DNA of 8,601 nt from Methanosaeta sp. UBA80 (GTDB lineage Archaea > Halobacteriota > Methanosarcinia > Methanotrichales > Methanotrichaceae), in NCBI GenBank assembly GCA_002505805.1, contig DAWB01000137.1:254-8854 (forward strand). The letters are read 5' to 3'. Position numbers and translations under genes: made by a program. The first letter of the stretch is position 1. Every line of letters starts with the position of its first letter. Below the pieces are notes generated by a model. That model was not told where the DNA came from. It made no database searches and was given only the letters and a program-made list of their open reading frames with translations. This document shows, piece after piece, positions 4,428 through 8,601 of the stretch.

Positions 4428-6863
4428 TCAGATTCGATGCTCAAATCTCTTCTTGACATTAACTGCTTGCGGCCCAGATGTTTCCTGTTTTTCTGGCAGA
4501 AGTCGCCTTCTCTCCCTGTCTCCCAGGTCCACGCCCAGGATATAAGCCAGCCCGTGCACGGCCATACTGTTCATGGCCCAGGAGAGGACAAAGAATACGG
4601 GCAGAGTCTCATGAAGGGGCTTATAAGTCCAGAATCCGGCCAGCCAGCCTAAGAGTTCCATGTAGCCGCCCACAGCTACGCTCACTGCTACAAGCGAGGC
4701 ATTCCACTCTATGGGATGCTTCCAGAAGTAGATCAGGCCCAGGGCAGCCATGACCGCGTACATGCCCCAGACATGGATCTTGTTTGTAGCCAGATATCCC
4801 TCCCAGGAGGCGAAAAGGATGAAGAGGGATACTGCCGCCAGGAATGGCAGCAGCCTCCAGCTCTTCATCTCCTGGAATATCCCCAGCCTCTTCAGCCAGG
4901 CAGCCAGAAAGTCGGATAGCTGCAATATGACCACCATCATCACAATCCAGCCGGATATGGTGAAGAGGGTGACCTCGGATCTGCCTCCTTCCTGGATGTA
5001 TTGAAGAAGTCCCGCCCCGATGTTGGTGCTCTCCACCACATAGCAGACCAGGGAAGATATTGCCAGAAGCACTATAGTGTGAATGGTCTTCATCCTGGCC
5101 GATGCCAGGGCGGCAACTGCTATAGCCAGGAGAAAGCTGAGCTCGAAGAGGAGACTGGACTTCCAGACGTATCCATCCTGATAGTAGCCAATAGTGCAGC
5201 CCAGCGCCACCAGGCCTATCAAACATATATTTACCACCCTTCTGGTGATGTCGCCCGTTGTGCTCTTGATCCCACTCAAATTGGCATCGAAGAAATCATG
5301 CAGGAGCTTGAGAAATGTAGGCACAAGATAATTTAATACGGGAAGGCGGGCGGTATCATAGAAAAGGAAGTCCGCCCCTAAATTAAAGATGGTGGCCCAG
5401 CCGGGAAACATCAATATCAGCTCCACAGCCCATTCGTAGAAGTCCTTGATCTTGGGGTCCGGGCAATCCCAATTGCCATCTTTCTCCCCCCATTTGCTGT
5501 CTTTATCACCAAATTTGCTGTCTGTCTCTTCGGGCGGGAGATGGGTGCGGATCTCTACTATGCTATCAGAGGAGGCAGAGCCCAGGCCGGTCTCCTGAGC
5601 CATTCTGATATGGACGATATCCATGGGATCGTAGCCAATCAGCCTGCTGGCCACGGAGTCGGCCATGACCACATCATTGGAGGCAATTATGGTCTGGAAG
5701 TTGACCGGAGTTGCAGATAATGGTCCTACTGCCTCACCTCCCACGCTTCCGTCGATTATGACTAGATTGGGGGTAAAGGCGGAATTGACCGCCAGAATGG
5801 TTTCTTCAATTCCCATCTTATGGAACTTGGCTTTGTCTATGTCTGGAAATGTGCCGTACATATTCTTCATGGCCAGGGTGACTCCAGTTAGAAGATGGGT
5901 CTTCATGGCAGGGACGGAGATAATTACATCTGCCTCGATAAGCTCCTTGGAGACCTTCTCTATTCCCAGGGCGCTGTCCGGGCCGAAATCGAAGTTCACT
6001 ATCTCCGTCTCGGAGAGGTTGACCAGCTTGACCCCCTTCTTCTCCGCCCAGTCCACATATCCTGCATCCCTGGCCGCCGGCCAGAACTTGACCCAGATCA
6101 TATCGGCATCGGCAAAAATGGGCTCGCCTTCTGCGGATAAAATCAGATCGGCCAGGGCATCGGCCACCTCAATGCTGGTGAATGTTCCCTTCTTGTCCGG
6201 CACTCCCCCGCAGATATTGACCTTCACCAGCACCTTATCGTTCTTCTTGACGAAGCGACCTATGCCCCCCAGCTCTTCAATCGCCTCAAAGACGCACTGT
6301 CTCGTATCTTGCCCTCTTCTTATCGAATAGGATGACTCTTTGGCTGAATTGGATGATCCTTTAGCTGAATTGGATGCATTCTCATCCTCCTTAAGGATGT
6401 ATGCACCTGAATCGGCTTCAAGTGGCTCAGATTGTCTCCCCCTATCAATCTGTTCTGTGCTCTCTGGCTTGGCCTCTATCCTGCTCTTGACCTGGGAATA
6501 GGAAAAGACCTTTTTGGAGACACGGCTCCTCTTTTTCAGAAGCATTGGTATGGAGTAGCCGGCTAAAATCCAGATGGGGTAGAGCAGAAAGAGAAATAGA
6601 ACGATGATTTTGGGGACCTCGGACTTCTCGATTCCGGTGATATCGCTGTGGAACATAAATCTTGAGCCGCTCAATTCCGAGAAGAATGGAAATGCGCAGT
6701 CGATGATATCCGCATATAGGAGAAAGCTGAAAACTATGAACACAAGAGCCACAGCCAATCCCAACACTATCTTGGCATGCCTGCTCCATTTAAGCCTCTG
6801 GCCTAAAAAGTAGATGGCAAGGCCGCAGAAAAGCAGCAGCGGCGGATCTATGATAAAGCTCAT
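4428..6863 (-). CDS. DUF362 domain protein embedded in a polytopic membrane protein
   Basis: Protein of 811 residues, function unknown. Three membrane helices come first (about 8-20, 32-52, 84-107), then a basic stretch (KKRSRVSKK) and a polar Ser/Glu-rich linker to about 185. DUF362 (PF04015) spans roughly 200-440: KVNICGG (214-220), SVPAMKTH (316-323), TLAMKNMYG (329-337), IIDGSVGGEAVGP (369-381), then SNDVVMADSVASRLIGYDP. About eight helices follow (543-560, 568-588, 593-611, 633-650, 671-688, 696-714, 722-742, 754-777), then a basic tail. Positive-inside reasoning puts the DUF362 domain and the tail in the cytoplasm. Many DUF362 proteins carry or adjoin 4Fe-4S ferredoxin motifs; none is seen here. 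The start is ATG 6863, with GAGGTG 6 nt upstream, rather than TTG/ATG codons 36-39 nt earlier. It lies 39 nt downstream of the partner gene. Confidence 0.85.
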   Translation of the reverse strand: MSFIIDPPLLLFCGLAIYFLGQRLKWSRHAKIVLGLAVALVFIVFSFLLYADIIDCAFPFFSELSGSRFMFHSDITGIEKSEVPKIIVLFLFLLYPIWILAGYSIPMLLKKRSRVSKKVFSYSQVKSRIEAKPESTEQIDRGRQSEPLEADSGAYILKEDENASNSAKGSSNSAKESSYSIRRGQDTRQCVFEAIEELGGIGRFVKKNDKVLVKVNICGGVPDKKGTFTSIEVADALADLILSAEGEPIFADADMIWVKFWPAARDAGYVDWAEKKGVKLVNLSETEIVNFDFGPDSALGIEKVSKELIEADVIISVPAMKTHLLTGVTLAMKNMYGTFPDIDKAKFHKMGIEETILAVNSAFTPNLVIIDGSVGGEAVGPLSATPVNFQTIIASNDVVMADSVASRLIGYDPMDIVHIRMAQETGLGSASSDSIVEIRTHLPPEETDSKFGDKDSKWGEKDGNWDCPDPKIKDFYEWAVELILMFPGWATIFNLGADFLFYDTARLPVLNYLVPTFLKLLHDFFDANLSGIKSTTGDITRRVVNICLIGLVALGCTIGYYQDGYVWKSSLLFELSFLLAIAVAALASARMKTIHTIVLLAISSLVCYVVESTNIGAGLLQYIQEGGRSEVTLFTISGWIVMMVVILQLSDFLAAWLKRLGIFQEMKSWRLLPFLAAVSLFILFASWEGYLATNKIHVWGMYAVMAALGLIYFWKHPIEWNASLVAVSVAVGGYMELLGWLAGFWTYKPLHETLPVFFVLSWAMNSMAVHGLAYILGVDLGDRERRRLLPEKQETSGPQAVNVKKRFEHRI
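5469..5522 (-). repeat. heptapeptide (21-nt) repeat tract after the DUF362 domain
   Basis: Residues 448-465 of the membrane DUF362 protein read DSKFGDK, DSKWGEK, DGNW: nearly three units of 7 residues, each D-S/G-K/N-aromatic-G-acidic-Lys. The DNA repeats with the same 21-nt period. The tract lies in the polar stretch linking DUF362 to the C-terminal membrane part and looks like slippage or unequal-crossover expansion kept in frame. Confidence 0.75.
6334..6375 (-). repeat. 21-nt tandem duplication in the linker before the DUF362 domain
   Basis: Two adjacent 21-nt units (6334-6354 and 6355-6375) agree at 18 of 21 positions. They encode SNSAKGS and SNSAKES in the Ser-rich linker (residues about 164-177). 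The unit length equals that of the unrelated repeat tract at 5469-5522 in the same gene. Confidence 0.8.
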
Positions 6864-6869
6864 TATAGG

Positions 6870-6875
6870 CACCTC
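6870..6875 (-). promoter_or_regulatory. ribosome binding site deciding the DUF362 protein start
   Basis: On the minus strand GAGGTG lies 6 nt before ATG 6863, a close match to the archaeal anti-Shine-Dalgarno complement. The in-frame TTG at 6902 and ATG at 6899 directly abut the upstream stop and have no such site, so the shorter 811-residue form is preferred. Confidence 0.75.
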
Positions 6876-6902
6876 TTTTTTGGATCTCCCTAATAGCATC
6901 AA

Positions 6903-7886
6903 TCATTTGACACGTTTCAGGACGTAAGGCAGCATCAGTCCCTCTTTGCTTCTAGTAACAAATCCCCTTGATCCGAGAATGGCCTGGAAGAGGGGATTGT
7001 CCGGCTCCTCCAGAATTCCCAGCATAAGGTCCTTGCCTGCGGCTCGAATGAAGCCGCTTTCAATTTTCTCTGGCAGGTGCAGGGAATGGGCCTGCTTTTC
7101 GCTCAGGGATCGGATCTGGCTGGCATCAGGTAGATTGCCGATCTGGATGATTCTGGAAGACAGGTGACTCTCCTGCCTGAAAAATTCCAGGCGCAATATG
7201 GGAGGAGTGTGAGCCGCATTGGAAACCAGCTTCAGATCCCAGACACCCAGGGCATCCTCAGCTGCCACCTCTTTTGATTTGAATTGAAAGATGAACCGAC
7301 AGTCTGCCTGGGTCATGAAATCCGTGGAATACCTTCGGGAGAGGACGAAATGAAATACGGAAATTCCCCTACCAGGACTTCGCAAAGAGACAAACGCCTC
7401 TCCCAGCACAGTATCCCGATCTACAATCTTGAGAAGATCGTCGAAGTTGTTGAAGGGAAAGTCGCTGTATTTAATGTATATCACCTTTCCCCTTTCCGGG
7501 AGATCCATATCTGTCGCCTGGTTGGCGGCATGGATGCTGGTGTTGAAGGGATGAGTCTCCCCTTTTACCTTCTGGCTCCTGATCTGGCCCTTATCGTCTT
7601 TGTCCGGCCAGAATCTCTTGTAAAAGCCAAAACCGTACATTAGAATGATATTCGCAAAATCATAATCGGCAGCATAAAAGCCCTTCCAGTACCTGTCGTT
7701 CCAGATGGTCATGCCGGATGGATCAAAGGCCCAGTTTACATTATCCATGATTTCAAGATGGGGAGAATTGATCAGTGCCTGAGCGGGAAATTGGCTTCTG
7801 CTCTTTTTATACAGTCTGGCCATTTCCTCTCTGGTGCAGTGCATGGGATGCTGGGAGGTGCAGGGCAGAGAGGGGATGGAATTCAT
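6903..7886 (-). CDS. conserved-looking hypothetical protein, partner of the DUF362 membrane protein
   Basis: I do not recognise this 327-residue protein. It has no signal peptide or membrane segment, so it should be cytoplasmic. It is rich in aromatic residues, with two apparent parts. Residues about 44-200 contain WAFDPSGMTIWNDRYWKGFY, then FGFYKRFWPDKDDKGQ (86-101) and YIKYSDFPFNNFDDLLKIVD (137-156) followed by DTVLGEAF. Residues about 214-327 begin GVWDLKLVSNA. The first part faintly recalls the GXWXG/DUF4334 layout (a W-G-K-F element, a Y-D-x-x-P-I element, then vDdDTVlG), but this is from memory and weak. The start at ATG 7886 suits a leaderless transcript; ATG 7823 (MARLYKKSR) is an alternative. 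Its stop is 39 nt before the DUF362 gene on the same strand, so the two are very likely one operon. Confidence 0.7.
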   Translation of the reverse strand: MNSIPSLPCTSQHPMHCTREEMARLYKKSRSQFPAQALINSPHLEIMDNVNWAFDPSGMTIWNDRYWKGFYAADYDFANIILMYGFGFYKRFWPDKDDKGQIRSQKVKGETHPFNTSIHAANQATDMDLPERGKVIYIKYSDFPFNNFDDLLKIVDRDTVLGEAFVSLRSPGRGISVFHFVLSRRYSTDFMTQADCRFIFQFKSKEVAAEDALGVWDLKLVSNAAHTPPILRLEFFRQESHLSSRIIQIGNLPDASQIRSLSEKQAHSLHLPEKIESGFIRAAGKDLMLGILEEPDNPLFQAILGSRGFVTRSKEGLMLPYVLKRVK

Positions 7887-7930
7887 CTTATTATAGATGA
7901 TATTCTAAGCTATTTAGATATTTTGGGAAG
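7887..7930 (-). promoter_or_regulatory. candidate TATA-type promoter for the hypothetical/DUF362 operon
   Basis: On the minus strand an AT-rich element ATATCTAAAT (plus-strand 7912-7921), preceded by CCCAAA, is centred about 30 nt before ATG 7886. No Shine-Dalgarno sequence precedes that ATG. Archaeal TATA boxes usually sit about 26 nt before the transcript start, so transcription would begin at or close to the ATG, giving a leaderless message. A second AT-rich patch (TATAATAAG) directly abuts the ATG. Confidence 0.45.
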
Positions 7931-7992
7931 GTAAAAGACAGCGGGAATAAAATCTATCCGATCGACATAAAATAGCCCTTGCCTGTGGCTGT
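7931..7992 (-). terminator. possible T-rich terminator after uvrB
   Basis: Downstream of the uvrB stop the minus strand carries several short T runs (CTATTTTATG, GATTTTATTCC, GTCTTTTACC) without a strong hairpin. This is compatible with archaeal U-rich termination but is not distinctive. Confidence 0.3.
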
Positions 7993-8601
7993 TTATAAAG
8001 GACCCATCTCCTTTTCCAGCTTCTTTATCCTGTCCCTCAGCTGTATGGCCCTCTCAAACTCCAGCCTATCCGCCGCCGCCCTCATCTCCGCCTCCATCTC
8101 TATGATCACATTGGGCAGGTCGGATTTGGGAATATGCCTGATGTCGGCGATCTCCACCACCTTCTCCCGGATGGGCTTCTTGATGGTTTTGGGAACTATG
8201 CCGTGCTTTTGATTGTAGGCCATCTGCATCGCCCGGCGCTTCTCCGTCTTGTCCACCGCCGCCCTTATGGAGCCGGTGATGCTGTCGGCATAAAGGACCA
8301 CCCGGGAGCTGGCATTGCGGGAGGCACGGCCTATGGTCTGGATCAGGCTCTTCTCATCCCGCAAAAAGCCCTCTTTGTCTGCATCCAGGATGCCTATGAA
8401 TCCCACCTCGGGGATATCCAGCCCCTCTCGCAAAAGATTGATTCCCACCAACACATCGAAGCGACCCAGCCGCAGCTCCCGGATGATCTCGGTTCGCTCC
8501 AGGGTATCGATGTCGGAGTGAAGATAGCGGGCCCGGATATCATTCTGGGCCAGAAAATCGGTCAGCTCCTCGGCCAGGCGCTTGGTCAGCGTGGTGACCA
8601 G
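7993..8601 (-). CDS. uvrB: UvrB, excinuclease ABC subunit B (C-terminal part, runs off window end)
   Basis: DNA repair helicase-like subunit of the UvrABC nucleotide excision repair system; it receives damaged DNA from UvrA and recruits UvrC for incision. The visible 202 residues are the C-terminal third of a protein usually about 660-680 long; the frame is open to the window edge. Seen in order: [36 protein letters not shown] (family hallmark), helicase motif [15 protein letters not shown] (52-65), [16 protein letters not shown], motif [11 protein letters not shown] (88-96), then KTIKKPI and the C-terminal UVR domain (about 164-198, [20 protein letters not shown]) that contacts UvrC. It ends in TAA at 7993-7995. 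UvrB is widespread in bacteria and occurs in mesophilic methanogens and haloarchaea, generally viewed as bacterial acquisition. A gap of about 106 bp with its own promoter separates it from the downstream operon. Confidence 0.97.
   Translation of the reverse strand: MVTTLTKRLAEELTDFLAQNDIRARYLHSDIDTLERTEIIRELRLGRFDVLVGINLLREGLDIPEVGFIGILDADKEGFLRDEKSLIQTIGRASRNASSRVVLYADSITGSIRAAVDKTEKRRAMQMAYNQKHGIVPKTIKKPIREKVVEIADIRHIPKSDLPNVIIEMEAEMRAAADRLEFERAIQLRDRIKKLEKEMGPL

Noticed and set aside
4350..4430. C/D-box-like RNA on the minus strand (ATGATGA at 4428-4422, a CTGA about 75 nt further on)
   Set aside because: The C-like box overlaps the stop of the DUF362 gene. Spacing is too long, and no D'/C' pair or terminal stem was found.
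5665..6330. Long open frame (221 codons) on the plus strand opposite the DUF362 gene
   Set aside because: It lies wholly antisense to the clear DUF362 domain. Its product is a Ser/Thr/Ala-rich shadow without family motifs.

Overview
The window looks like a chromosomal segment of a methanogenic archaeon of the Methanosarcinales type, with a Methanothrix-like genome the best guess. The evidence is an archaeal-type hypoxanthine/guanine phosphoribosyltransferase (Hpt), a DUF357 protein (a family I know essentially from archaea), heavy use of AGG/AGA and ATA codons at moderate GC, GGTG/GAGG-type ribosome binding sites, and a UvrB of the kind that mesophilic methanogens share with bacteria. The genus is an inference; no rRNA or other marker gene is present.

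Layout. (1) Positions 1-3054, plus strand: the 3' part of a peptide/nickel-type ABC importer operon. It holds the C-terminal end of a DppB/NikB-type permease, a complete DppC/NikC-type permease, and one large gene in which both ATPase subunits (DppD-like and DppF-like) are fused. The three genes overlap (11 bp, then an ATGA overlap), so they are almost certainly translated as one unit. The solute-binding protein that would reveal the substrate is not in the window. (2) Positions 3246-4254, plus strand: hpt (purine salvage) followed by a small DUF357 protein with an unusual cysteine-bearing N-terminal extension. (3) Positions 4255-4427: a gene-free convergent gap with small hairpins and a 13-nt tandem repeat. 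(4) Positions 4428-7886, minus strand: a two-gene operon made of an unrecognised 327-residue soluble protein and an 811-residue membrane protein, in which a cytoplasmic DUF362 domain sits between 3 N-terminal and about 8 C-terminal membrane segments. An AT-rich promoter close to the first start codon suggests a leaderless transcript. (5) Positions 7993-8601, minus strand: the C-terminal third of UvrB (nucleotide excision repair), continuing past the window edge.

The importer, hpt and uvrB are ordinary housekeeping or transport genes. The least explained part, and the best candidate for something undescribed, is the operon at 4428-7886. It joins DUF362 to a polytopic membrane domain that I cannot place in a family, carries two independent 21-nt in-frame repeat tracts flanking the DUF362 domain, and has a partner protein with no clear homology. 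No CRISPR array, tRNA, rRNA, insertion sequence or prophage gene was seen.
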